Assembly (NCBI GenBank): GCA_963699105.1
Contig: CAVOTI010000001.1
Coordinates: forward strand, 1,116,001 to 1,180,000
Length of the DNA stretch: 64,000 nt
DNA from: Bog-756 sp963699105
Lineage (GTDB): Bacteria; Actinomycetota; Acidimicrobiia; Acidimicrobiales; RAAP-2
Reading direction: 5' to 3'
Positions 17,368 through 24,994 of the stretch are shown here, one piece after another. The position numbers were made by a program, and so were the translations under genes. The notes under the pieces were generated by a model. That model worked only from the letters and a program-made list of their open reading frames with translations, ran no database searches and was not told the origin of the DNA. Positions within the stretch are counted from its first letter, which is position 1. Every line of letters starts with the position of its first letter.

Positions 17368-19085
17368 AACGGAGCTCCGAAGCTGTACACCGATCCGTTG
17401 GCCCCCACCATCCAGTAGCCGTCGGTGGCCAGGTCGCCGGCCATGCCGACGATGGGGGCGGGAATGGCCTCACCGCCGGCGGAGCCGAGGAAGGGGGCGT
17501 CGAAGGCGAAGATCCCGCCGTCGGAGGCCACGAACCAGTAGCCGCTCCCCGAAGCGGTGGCGGCCATTGACACCACCGGACGGTTGAGGTGGAGGGACCC
17601 GGTCGATCCCAGGAACGGGGCGTCGAAGGCGAAGATCCCGCCGTCGGAGGCCGCCTCCCAGTACCCGCCGGTCTGGACGTCCTCGGTGACCGCCACCACC
17701 GGCTGGTTCAACCGCTGGCCGCCCATCGAGCCGTGGAAGGCGGCGTCACCGAAGGAGAAGATGCCTCCGTCGGATGCCACCAGCCAGTAGCCCCGGTCGT
17801 CGGCGGTGGGGGCCATGGCCACCACCGGTGCGTTGAGCGGTCGGCCGCCCATCGAGCCGAAGAAGGCGGCGTCACCAAAGGAGAAGATGCCCCCGTCCCC
17901 GGCCACCAGCCAGTAGCCCCGGCCGTCGCTGGTCGACACGATGTGGGCGATCGGGGAGTCGAGCCGGACCCCGGCCATCGATCCGTAATAGCTGGCTCCC
18001 CCATGGGCATCGACCCCACCGGCCGAGTCGGCCAGCCAGTACCCACTGCCTGACGGCGTGGAGGCCATACCGACCACCGGAGCGGTGAGAGAGCCGGGGC
18101 TGGGCGTGGGGGCGGAGGAAGACGTCGTCGACGCGCCGGTCGACCGGGCCACGGAGAAGGCGGTGTCGCCCTGCAACGGGCCGGGGGTGGCGATGCTGGA
18201 CCCGGAACTGGACACATTGGTGATGGCTACCGGTGAGTGATCGCCGATGGCCGAGCCGTTCACCGCGGAGCTGGTGAACGAGACGGTGCCGTAATCGGTG
18301 TATGGCACCGGCGTCGTGCCCGGGTCCTCGGCGATGCACTCGGCCGACGAGTTGGCCGCCCCCGGCAAAGACTCGACCACCGAGCCGCTGGTGCCGTTGG
18401 TGGAGTCGACCAGCCGGAGCCAGTACGAGCTTCCTCCGAGGTAGGCCACCGACGCCGCCATCGAGTCGCCGCTGTGCACGTCGATCTGGGGGAAGACCAC
18501 GGGCATCTGGGGGTAGACCTCGTACCAGGCGAAGTACTGGCTGGCGCCGTTACTGCAGGAGACGTCGACACCGTCCTGTTCCACGGTGCCAGACGCCAGG
18601 CCGTCGATCCCGGCCCAGAACGAGCTCGAGGAGTTCTCGTTCGGACCACAGGAGGCCAACGAGGGAACGACGAACGACGCCTGTACCGTGGTGAACGAGC
18701 CGCCGGAGCCGGACACGGCGTACCCGGCCCAGTTGAGCGAATCGATGGACGAGCTCGTCCTCCCGGCGATCCGTGGAGCACTACCGCCGGGGGCGATCAT
18801 CGGTGGGCCCAGAGGGCCCAGAGCGCCCTCGAGCACCGGGTCGACCGCCGGAGTTCGTGCCGGGACCCGGCCGTGGTGCACAGCTGAGGCCGCAGGCGAC
18901 CACGAGGCGTTGCCCAAGGGTCCGACGCCCACCACGACGCCCATCACGGCGGCGAGGACGGCCATGGCCACCACCCGTCCGGCCCGTCCGCTGCCGGGGC
19001 GGCGGGTCCGAGTGGCGGGGCGTGCCCGTGACGGTTCCGACCGGCTGGTGGTGCCCCTCACGATGCGTCCGAACGTCCTGACCAT
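17352..19085 (-). CDS. Secreted G1 (eqolisin)-type glutamic peptidase with six C-terminal repeats
   Basis: 577 residues from the ATG at 19085. A basic stretch and hydrophobic helix (about residues 37-55) direct export. The catalytic domain covers about 115-320: LNWAGYAVSG, SSFWAGIDG, VEQDGVD (Gln about 170), YFAWYEVYPQ, and SSAECIAEDP (Glu about 249), matching the Gln/Glu pair of scytalidoglutamic peptidase. Residues about 330-577 are six units of about 45 residues, each with GYW-x-ADGG-IFSFGDA-FGSMGG, likely beta-propeller blades or a surface-binding module. These enzymes act outside the cell at acidic pH. The fusion to this repeat module is the notable part. Confidence 0.8.
   Translation of the reverse strand: MVRTFGRIVRGTTSRSEPSRARPATRTRRPGSGRAGRVVAMAVLAAVMGVVVGVGPLGNASWSPAASAVHHGRVPARTPAVDPVLEGALGPLGPPMIAPGGSAPRIAGRTSSSIDSLNWAGYAVSGSGGSFTTVQASFVVPSLASCGPNENSSSSFWAGIDGLASGTVEQDGVDVSCSNGASQYFAWYEVYPQMPVVFPQIDVHSGDSMAASVAYLGGSSYWLRLVDSTNGTSGSVVESLPGAANSSAECIAEDPGTTPVPYTDYGTVSFTSSAVNGSAIGDHSPVAITNVSSSGSSIATPGPLQGDTAFSVARSTGASTTSSSAPTPSPGSLTAPVVGMASTPSGSGYWLADSAGGVDAHGGASYYGSMAGVRLDSPIAHIVSTSDGRGYWLVAGDGGIFSFGDAAFFGSMGGRPLNAPVVAMAPTADDRGYWLVASDGGIFSFGDAAFHGSMGGQRLNQPVVAVTEDVQTGGYWEAASDGGIFAFDAPFLGSTGSLHLNRPVVSMAATASGSGYWFVASDGGIFAFDAPFLGSAGGEAIPAPIVGMAGDLATDGYWMVGANGSVYSFGAPFYGTD
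17360..18090 (-). repeat. Six tandem coding repeats of about 120-140 bp
   Basis: DNA encoding the GYW...DGGIFSFGDA units repeats with a period of roughly 40-47 codons. The most similar copies share long identical blocks (for example around 17490-17530 and 17620-17660, and 17740-17770 and 17870-17900). This kind of array can expand or shrink by recombination. Confidence 0.7.
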
Positions 19086-19253
19086 CCGCGTGCCTGTCCC
19101 TCGTGGCTCTCCGACGGCACACCGGTCGGAACGACCGGTCCACGTGGACAGGCCACCCCAACTGCCGTCCCGCGTTATCGACGGACGGCCGCCCGACCTT
19201 TAGCCCGGGCACGCCGCCCCGACGGCCGCCGCCAACCACCCGGAAGGGACTGG

Positions 19254-20483
19254 TCAGCGTGGCCTGGGGCCGGCGACGGTGGCCACGGCGGGAGGATCGA
19301 ACCGGGCGGCCCGGTCGATGGAACGCCACCACCTCCCCACCCACCACGGGCGGGTGTCGGCCACCGAGGTGGAGACGTCGGCCAACCAGGCCGCCTCCAG
19401 GTGGTCAGCACGCTCGAAAGCCTCCGCCGATGACGGTGGGTCGGCGATCCACTGCGCCTCGGTCCGGTCCCGCTCGCTGCGGTAGCGGGCAAGGAGGACG
19501 GCATGGGAGGTCATCGTCTTCCGGTGCAGCAACTCGTGACGCCACCACGGGCTCCGCCGATCGAACACGTTCATGGGTCGGGGACCCAGATCGAGGGGTG
19601 CGCCCAGATCGACCGGCTTGAACAGTGAGGTGCACGGGGCCGAGGTCGCCGTGGCCCAGTGGCGGGGGCCGGTCCGCAGATCGGACACCCACGCCGCGGT
19701 GGTCTGGCTCGAGGCCAGTATGCCACCGGCGTGGACGCACGGGGCCAGCAGACCTCCGTGTACCGGCGACCACGTCGGCGGAGCCGACGGATCGCCGACC
19801 CGGTGGGTGCGCAGCGCTGCCATCAGGTCGGCGGGGCCCCGGGCGCAGCAGGCCAGCGGTTCGGTCAACCGGCGTCGGACCCGGGCCGAGGCCTTCCAGG
19901 TGCGGAGGGGGTCGGTGTGTTCCCGGGCAAAGGCGCCGATCGTCAGTCCGTTCGAGATGCTGCGACCCGGACCCCTCACTGTCTCGGTGGCCCAGTGACG
20001 GCCGGCGGTCTCCAGCACCAGGGCGCCGTTCGGGTCCGCCACCAGAAAACTGTTGTCGTAGGTGAAGTCCGGACGTTCGAAACTGCACGGTCCGCCCTGG
20101 CCGTGACGCTCGAGGAGCGCCACCATCACCGCCACCGCCCCGTCGGCGGTGGTCGACCGCTCCAGTCCCAACCGGAGAAGGTCCATTCCGAGCAGGGCCT
20201 TCTCCCCGCTTGGACCCTTGGTGAAGACCGCCTCGTTGCCGATGACCACGCCGTGCTCGTTGGTGCCCATCTCCGCCCCCCACATCCACCAGGGCCTGGA
20301 GATCAGCACGGCGTTGGTGTGGTCGACCTGGGGGATGTCGATCCAGGTGCAGCCGCAGCGGCTCCCGGCCGGATGGTCGGCCGCCGCCACCCATTCCAAC
20401 AACTGGGACTCGTTGGGAGGGCGGTCGCTGTTCTTGGCGAACAGCACGCCGTCGTCGGTGACGGCCACCAGCGAGTCACACAT
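19254..20483 (-). CDS. Secernin/C69-family N-terminal nucleophile hydrolase
   Basis: 409 residues from the ATG at 20483, giving MCDSLVAVTDDGVLFAKNSDRPPNESQ. Removal of Met would expose Cys2 as the N-terminal nucleophile, as in C69 peptidases and secernins. The upstream GTG at 20489 is less likely because the ribosome site GGAGGAG lies seven bases from the ATG but directly against the GTG. Other matches are AVLISRPWWMWGAEMGTNEHGVVIGNEAVFTK and the D-NSFLVADPNGALVLETAGRHWA core. These enzymes cleave dipeptides or amide bonds; the actinobacterial substrate is unknown. It stands alone on the minus strand. Confidence 0.85.
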   Translation of the reverse strand: MCDSLVAVTDDGVLFAKNSDRPPNESQLLEWVAAADHPAGSRCGCTWIDIPQVDHTNAVLISRPWWMWGAEMGTNEHGVVIGNEAVFTKGPSGEKALLGMDLLRLGLERSTTADGAVAVMVALLERHGQGGPCSFERPDFTYDNSFLVADPNGALVLETAGRHWATETVRGPGRSISNGLTIGAFAREHTDPLRTWKASARVRRRLTEPLACCARGPADLMAALRTHRVGDPSAPPTWSPVHGGLLAPCVHAGGILASSQTTAAWVSDLRTGPRHWATATSAPCTSLFKPVDLGAPLDLGPRPMNVFDRRSPWWRHELLHRKTMTSHAVLLARYRSERDRTEAQWIADPPSSAEAFERADHLEAAWLADVSTSVADTRPWWVGRWWRSIDRAARFDPPAVATVAGPRPR

Positions 20484-20567
20484 CCGCACTCCTCCAGCCG
20501 GCGGGCGGCCGGCGGGGCGTCGGCGGGAGCGTCCCGGTCACCGACCTCCGACCCAGGCAATCAGCCA

Positions 20568-21005
20568 CTAGCCCGAGAGCAGTGGCGTCGGGCCGCCCGA
20601 CCACCCGGTCACCTCGGTGATCCGGAAGGTCAACAGGTCAGCGAATACCGCTCGTCGGTACTGGGGGTACTTGCGCCGCAACTCTCGCTCCAGCCCGGTT
20701 CGGATCTCCGAACCCACGTCCACCCGCTCGAGGGTCGCCCGCACCCACCACAGGCGCGACCAGTCGTCGGCGTCCCAGTGCTCGCACACCAGCGAGGCAC
20801 GCGGGTCGGCATCGAGGTTCTTCACCCGCTGCAGATCGGTGGAGGCCTTTTCCTTGACGGTGTCGACGGGAACGGCCAGGAGGTGGCCGTCGACGGCGAA
20901 GCAGGCCGGGACGGCATCCACGCCACGACGGGGATGGACGGTGGCCAATATGCCGTGCCCGGCGCTCCCCAGCAGCAGCTCGCAGTGCGAGCGTTCGATC
21001 CTCAT
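20568..21005 (-). CDS. PPOX-class F420-dependent oxidoreductase (TIGR03668-like)
   Basis: 145 residues from the ATG at 21005. The split-barrel fold is indicated by GILATVHPRRGVDAVPACFAVDG, VPVDTVKEKASTDLQRVKNL, PRASLVCEHWDADDWSRLWWVRATL. The KxKxxxxLxRVxNL and WDADDWSRLWWVR blocks are typical of the actinobacterial F420-binding subfamily. It uses reduced F420 to reduce an unknown small molecule. Its C-terminus (WSGGPTPLLSG) is normal for the group. Confidence 0.85.
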   Translation of the reverse strand: MRIERSHCELLLGSAGHGILATVHPRRGVDAVPACFAVDGHLLAVPVDTVKEKASTDLQRVKNLDADPRASLVCEHWDADDWSRLWWVRATLERVDVGSEIRTGLERELRRKYPQYRRAVFADLLTFRITEVTGWSGGPTPLLSG

Positions 21006-21078
21006 CGGGTGGCGTCGGGTCGGTGGCCACCGTGGCGGGACAGGGGGAACAGCCGTGGCCGGCCGGCGCCCGGTCCGG

Positions 21079-21669
21079 TCACCTCGGGCCCGCCTTCTTG
21101 AAGCACCTGACCAGGTGGTCGTCGATCACCCCGACCGACTGCAGGAAGGAGTAGACGATGGTCGAACCCACGAAGGTGAACCCCCTCCGTTTCAGCTCCT
21201 TGCTCAGGCGATCCGAGAGCTCGGTGCGGGCCGGCAGGTCGGCCAGGCCCACGGGCCGGTTGACGATCTGGGTGCCGTCCACCCACGACCACAGGTAGGA
21301 GGCGAACGAGCCGAACTCGTCCACGACGGCCAAGAACGCCCGGGCGTTGGTCACCGTCCCGGCCACCTTGAGCTTGTTGCGGATGATCCCGGGATCGTCC
21401 AGGAGGTCGAGGATCTTCTTCTCGCCGTAGCCGGCCACCCGGGTCGGGTCGAACCGGTCGAATGCCCGGCGGTAGTTCTGCCGCTTGTTGAGCACCGTCG
21501 ACCACGACAGCCCGGCCTGGGCCCCCTCCAGGATGAGCATCTCGAACAGATGACGGTCGTCGTGGGATGCCACGCCCCACTCCTGGTCGTGGTAGGAGCG
21601 CATGGTGTCGGAGCTGTCGGCCCAGTCACACCGGACCAAGTCGTCCCCTTCGACTCCGCCCCGGACCAT
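21079..21669 (-). CDS. tag: DNA-3-methyladenine glycosylase I
   Basis: 196 residues from the ATG at 21669. VRCDWA, SYHDQEWGVASHDDRHLFEMLILEGAQAGLSW, RRAFDRFDP and VGSTIVYSFLQSVGVIDDHLVRCF are hallmark Tag segments. The zinc ligands are visible as Cys near the start, His in SYHDQ, and His and Cys in DDHLVRCF. The enzyme removes 3-methyladenine from alkylated DNA in base-excision repair. Single gene, full length apart from a slightly long N-terminus. Confidence 0.95.
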   Translation of the reverse strand: MVRGGVEGDDLVRCDWADSSDTMRSYHDQEWGVASHDDRHLFEMLILEGAQAGLSWSTVLNKRQNYRRAFDRFDPTRVAGYGEKKILDLLDDPGIIRNKLKVAGTVTNARAFLAVVDEFGSFASYLWSWVDGTQIVNRPVGLADLPARTELSDRLSKELKRRGFTFVGSTIVYSFLQSVGVIDDHLVRCFKKAGPR

Positions 21670-21827
21670 CGGCCGAAGCTACACCCGGGGCGGACAGGCC
21701 GATCACCGGTCGACGGCGGCCGACGGTGGGACCGGCCCGGTGATCCGCCTCCCGTCCGGACGAGAATCCCAGCCAATTGCCAGTGGTTCCCCAGTGGTCG
21801 CTCAGGGACGAGGGCCAGGATGGGTCC

Positions 21828-22580
21828 ATGATCATCCGGGCTCCGAGACAGAGGGTGGTGTGGCTGGTACGGCACGGTGAGACCACCTGGAACCACCTCG
21901 GTTGGGTGCAGGGCCACACCGACACCTGCCGGCTGACCCGCCGGGGTCGCGCCCAGGATCGACGAGTGGCGTCGCTCCTGGCCGGCAAGGATGTGGGCAT
22001 CGTGTACTCGAGCGACCTGCGCCGGGCGCGCCGGACCGCCGAACTCATCGCCCAGCACATCGGCAGCGAGGTCAGGACCGATTCCCGTCTGCGGGAGCGC
22101 AGCTTCGGCGCCCTCGAAGGGATGCCAGTGGCCGAACTGCCGCCCGAGGTCACCGGCCTCCGCCGGGGACGGATCGCCGACGTCGGGGCCCACGCCGCCG
22201 GTGGGGAGTCACTCGGCGATCTCGCCGCCCGCTGCACGGATTTCGCCACCTGGCTCGAGGCCGGAGACGACGACCGCGACGTGGTGGTGGTGACCCACGG
22301 TGACAGCATCCGGCTGCTGAGGGCGGCCTTCGCCGGGATCGACCCGTCGGGAATGGGATGGGGCCCGGTGGCCAACGCCAGCATCCACCGGCTGGTGCTG
22401 ACCACTCACCCCGGACCGGACGGCACCCGGACGGCCAACCAGCTGGTCCCCCGCTCGGTCGACACCAGACGATGGGCCACGCCTCTCGGCAGCACGATCC
22501 ACTCCCCGGCGGTAAGGGTCACGGATGCTCCCCCGACCTCGAGGACGGCCCGGCCGGCCAGGGCGACGACCCACTCGTGA
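21828..22580 (+). CDS. Histidine phosphatase family protein (MSMEG_4193-like)
   Basis: About 250 residues from the ATG at 21828 (a GTG at 21777 would add 17). LVRHGETTWNHLGWVQG carries the phosphoenzyme histidine, SSDLRRARRTAELIA the conserved arginine, LRERSFGALEG the acid, and VVVVTHGDSIRLL the second histidine. This is the phosphoglycerate-mutase-like superfamily. The last 60 residues are unusual and Thr/Arg/Pro-rich and overlap the convergent cupin gene by 175 bases. A stop codon may have been lost, so the C-terminus may be an extension. Confidence 0.8.
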   Translation: MIIRAPRQRVVWLVRHGETTWNHLGWVQGHTDTCRLTRRGRAQDRRVASLLAGKDVGIVYSSDLRRARRTAELIAQHIGSEVRTDSRLRERSFGALEGMPVAELPPEVTGLRRGRIADVGAHAAGGESLGDLAARCTDFATWLEAGDDDRDVVVVTHGDSIRLLRAAFAGIDPSGMGWGPVANASIHRLVLTTHPGPDGTRTANQLVPRSVDTRRWATPLGSTIHSPAVRVTDAPPTSRTARPARATTHS

Positions 22581-22732
22581 TGGTCCTGGACGTAGTCCAC
22601 CGGGGCGGCCAGCTGGCCGCTGAGGATCTGCTCGACCCGCACCTCGCCCATGGTGGCCACCAACTCCACCGTCTCACCGTCGTCGGGAGCATCGCCCGGC
22701 GGACGTAGCCGACCCAGGTGGGGGCCGTTCAT
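22406..22732 (-). CDS. Small cupin-domain protein
   Basis: 108 residues from the ATG at 22732. The single cupin barrel is shown by SGQLAAPVDYVQDHHEWVVALAGRAVLEVGG and LTAGEWIVLPRGVAHRLVST, with His-His-x-Glu and a later His as the metal ligands. Codon usage is normal for the window on this strand. It overlaps the 3' part of the histidine phosphatase. Function is not determined by the fold; small cupins include isomerases, oxygenases and sugar-binding proteins. Confidence 0.75.
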   Translation of the reverse strand: MNGPHLGRLRPPGDAPDDGETVELVATMGEVRVEQILSGQLAAPVDYVQDHHEWVVALAGRAVLEVGGASVTLTAGEWIVLPRGVAHRLVSTERGTSWLAVRVPSGPG

Positions 22733-22817
22733 CGATCCACCGCCGGCATGGCCGTCACCCTACCGGTGGGTCGGAGGGCGGGTCACGAACCACCGGTCAC
22801 CGATGCGATCATGGGGC

Positions 22818-23219
22818 ATGGACTCATCGCTGTTGACCCTCGACACCACCGGCCGGACCGTCATCGACCTGACCGGGGAGATCGAGCGCTTCTGCGCGTC
22901 GCACGGCGACGGGCTGGTGCAGGTGTTCGCCCCGCACGCCACCGCCGGGCTGGCTCTCATGGAGGTGGGCTCGGGATCGGAACGTGACCTCGAACAGGCC
23001 CTCGGCCGGTTGCTGCCCCGCCACGACCGGTACCTCCACCGGCACGGGGCCGAGGGCCATGGAGCCGACCATCTGCTCCCGGCGCTGGTGAGCCCGTCGC
23101 TGACCATTCCGGTCCTCGGCGGCCAGGCCCAACTGGGCACGTGGCAGAGCGTGGTCCTGGTGGACACCAACGGCGGCAACCCCCGCCGCCAGGTCCGGCT
23201 CAGCTTCCTCGACGGTTGA
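22818..23219 (+). CDS. YjbQ-family protein (UPF0047)
   Basis: 133 residues from the ATG at 22818. VQVFAPHATAGLALMEVGSGSERDLEQAL, HRHGAEGHGADHLLPALVSPSLTIPVLGGQAQLGTWQSVVLVDTNGGNPRRQV matches UPF0047, whose members can make thiamine phosphate when overproduced. Conserved His and Glu residues of the family are present. Its 3' end overlaps the convergent reductase gene by 20 bases. No thi genes are adjacent. Confidence 0.85.
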   Translation: MDSSLLTLDTTGRTVIDLTGEIERFCASHGDGLVQVFAPHATAGLALMEVGSGSERDLEQALGRLLPRHDRYLHRHGAEGHGADHLLPALVSPSLTIPVLGGQAQLGTWQSVVLVDTNGGNPRRQVRLSFLDG

Positions 23220-23715
23220 GAGCGTCGGCCAGCGACTGCGCCTCGCCCAGCGCCGCCCGAAGTACCGCCACCACCTCGGAGCTCGGTCTGCCGTCCTCGA
23301 AGTCGGCGCCGGTGGCGTAGACCACGGTCGGCACCGTCCAGCCGCCGAGGCTGGCCACCACCGAGCGGGCCCCGGTGTCGAGGGAGAGGAAGTGAGCCGG
23401 GGTGGCGGCCGTGGCCACCAGGACCACCGCCGTCCGGGACAGGGCGTCGGTCGGGAAGCGGTCGAGGAACGCCTTGAGGGCTCCGTTGTAGGTGGCCCGG
23501 TAGATCGGGGTGGCCAGCACCAGCACCGAGGCGCCGGCGGCGGCGGCCACGGCTTGGTCGACGGCTGGGTCGTTGCGCCGCCCCAGCAGTGCGTCGGCCG
23601 GGAGGTCGATGAGATCGATCAGCCGGCCCCCATCTCCGGGCCCGAGGGCGGCGGCGGCCAACGCCCACGTCTTGGAGGTGGCTGAATCACCACTGCTCAC
23701 CACCACCAGCGACAT
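23200..23715 (-). CDS. NADPH-dependent FMN reductase, SsuE-like
   Basis: 171 residues from the ATG at 23715; an ORF extends upstream but overlaps ssuD. A flavodoxin-like fold is indicated by LVVVSSGDSATSKTWALA and ASVLVLATPIYRATYNGALKAFLDRFP, the usual FMN-phosphate and ring-binding loops. SsuE/MsuE reductases supply reduced FMN to the alkanesulfonate monooxygenase. The gene starts 25 bases after the monooxygenase stop on the same strand, so the pair is a two-component system. Confidence 0.85.
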   Translation of the reverse strand: MSLVVVSSGDSATSKTWALAAAALGPGDGGRLIDLIDLPADALLGRRNDPAVDQAVAAAAGASVLVLATPIYRATYNGALKAFLDRFPTDALSRTAVVLVATAATPAHFLSLDTGARSVVASLGGWTVPTVVYATGADFEDGRPSSEVVAVLRAALGEAQSLADALNRRGS

Positions 23716-23740
23716 CGGACCGACGACCTCCCTCGTCCGC

Positions 23741-24865
23741 TCAGGCCGGCGATTCGACCAGGGCGCCGGGATCGCTCGGACCGATCCCGTCATCCCCCAA
23801 CAGGCCGTCCCGCCGGAGGAGCGGAAACACGCCTTCGGCGAACCAGTACGCCTCTTCGAGATGGGGCTGCCCCGACATGATGAAGTGGTCGACCCCCAGT
23901 CGATGGTACTCGGCGATCCGCGCCGCCACCTCGTGGTGGCTCCCGACCAGGGCGGTGCCCGCTCCCGATCGGACCAGCCCGTATCCGGCCCACAGGTTGG
24001 GGGCGATGACCAGGTTGTGGCGGGTTCCCCCGTGCAGAGCGGACATGCGATGCTGTCCCACCGACTCGGCCTTGGCCAGTTGGCTCTGGGCGAGGGCGAT
24101 CACGTCGTCGGACATCGCCTCGAGCATTCGCTCGGTGACGTCCCAGGCGTCCGACGCTCGGTCGCGGCTGATCACGTGCAGCCGGATGCCGAAGCGAAGA
24201 GAGCGGCCGGCCTCGGCGGCCAGCTGACGCATGCGCTCGATGCGCTCGGCCACCTGGGCCGGTGTTTCGCCCCAGGTCAGGTACACGTCGGCATGACTGG
24301 CGGCCACCCGTTCGGCGGCGGGTGACGCGCCACCGAAGAAGATCTCGGGAGTGGGTGACGGCCGGTGGACGGTCGTGGCTCCGGCAACCTCATAGTGCTG
24401 GCCGTGGAAATCGAAGGGCTCGGCACCCCATGCCCCCCGCAGGACGGTGATGAATTCGGCCGTCCGGTCGTAGCGCCGGTCGTGGTCGAGCCAGTCGCCG
24501 AAGCGACGCTGTTCGTCGGCGTCCCCACCGGTCACGATGTTCAACAGCAACCTCCCTCCGGTAATCCGCTGGAAGGTGGAGGCCTGCTGGGCGGCCAGGG
24601 TCGGCGAGACGAGACCGGGACGGAAGGCGACCAGGAACTTGAGGTCCCTCGTGTCACGGCTCAGGGCCGCCGTGGTCAGCCAGGCGTCTTCGCACCAGGT
24701 CCCCGTGGGCGTGAGCACCGCCTCGTAACCCAGCTGGTCGGCGGCCCGCGCCACCTGGGCCAGATAGTCGATGCCGGGCGGACGGCGGCCGACGGTGGGA
24801 CCGAATCCCACGATCTCCCGGCTGTCGCCGGTGGTCGGCAGGAACCAGTGGAGATGGACGCTCAC
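23741..24865 (-). CDS. ssuD: FMNH2-dependent alkanesulfonate monooxygenase, SsuD-like
   Basis: 374 residues from the GTG at 24865. MSVHLHWFLPTTGDSREIVGFG, GYEAVLTPTGTWCEDAWLTTAALS, FQRITGGRLLLNIVTGGDADEQRRFGDWLDHDRRYDRTAEF and the C-terminal DHFIMSGQPHLEEAYWFAEGVFPLL are SsuD signatures. The cysteine, histidine and arginine residues of the active site lie in these blocks. The enzyme uses FMNH2 and oxygen to free sulfite from alkanesulfonates, a sulfur-starvation function. Paired with the FMN reductase directly after it. No ABC transporter for sulfonates adjoins. Confidence 0.9.
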   Translation of the reverse strand: MSVHLHWFLPTTGDSREIVGFGPTVGRRPPGIDYLAQVARAADQLGYEAVLTPTGTWCEDAWLTTAALSRDTRDLKFLVAFRPGLVSPTLAAQQASTFQRITGGRLLLNIVTGGDADEQRRFGDWLDHDRRYDRTAEFITVLRGAWGAEPFDFHGQHYEVAGATTVHRPSPTPEIFFGGASPAAERVAASHADVYLTWGETPAQVAERIERMRQLAAEAGRSLRFGIRLHVISRDRASDAWDVTERMLEAMSDDVIALAQSQLAKAESVGQHRMSALHGGTRHNLVIAPNLWAGYGLVRSGAGTALVGSHHEVAARIAEYHRLGVDHFIMSGQPHLEEAYWFAEGVFPLLRRDGLLGDDGIGPSDPGALVESPA

Positions 24866-24994
24866 CCCCGCAGCTTAAACCTAGAAATCCGATCGTTGCA
24901 GTCAGCTTTCGTCGGGTCGCCCGGCCTTTCGGGAGTGCGGGATGCGGGGGCCGGGGTCCGGGGTCCGGGGTCCGGGTGGGTAGGGTCAGATGTC

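Noticed and set aside
24365..24994. Open frame opposite ssuD that runs into the MFS gene
   Set aside because: It lies antisense to the well-supported monooxygenase gene, has no ribosome site and has the composition of a shadow frame; the MFS gene starts at about 24995.
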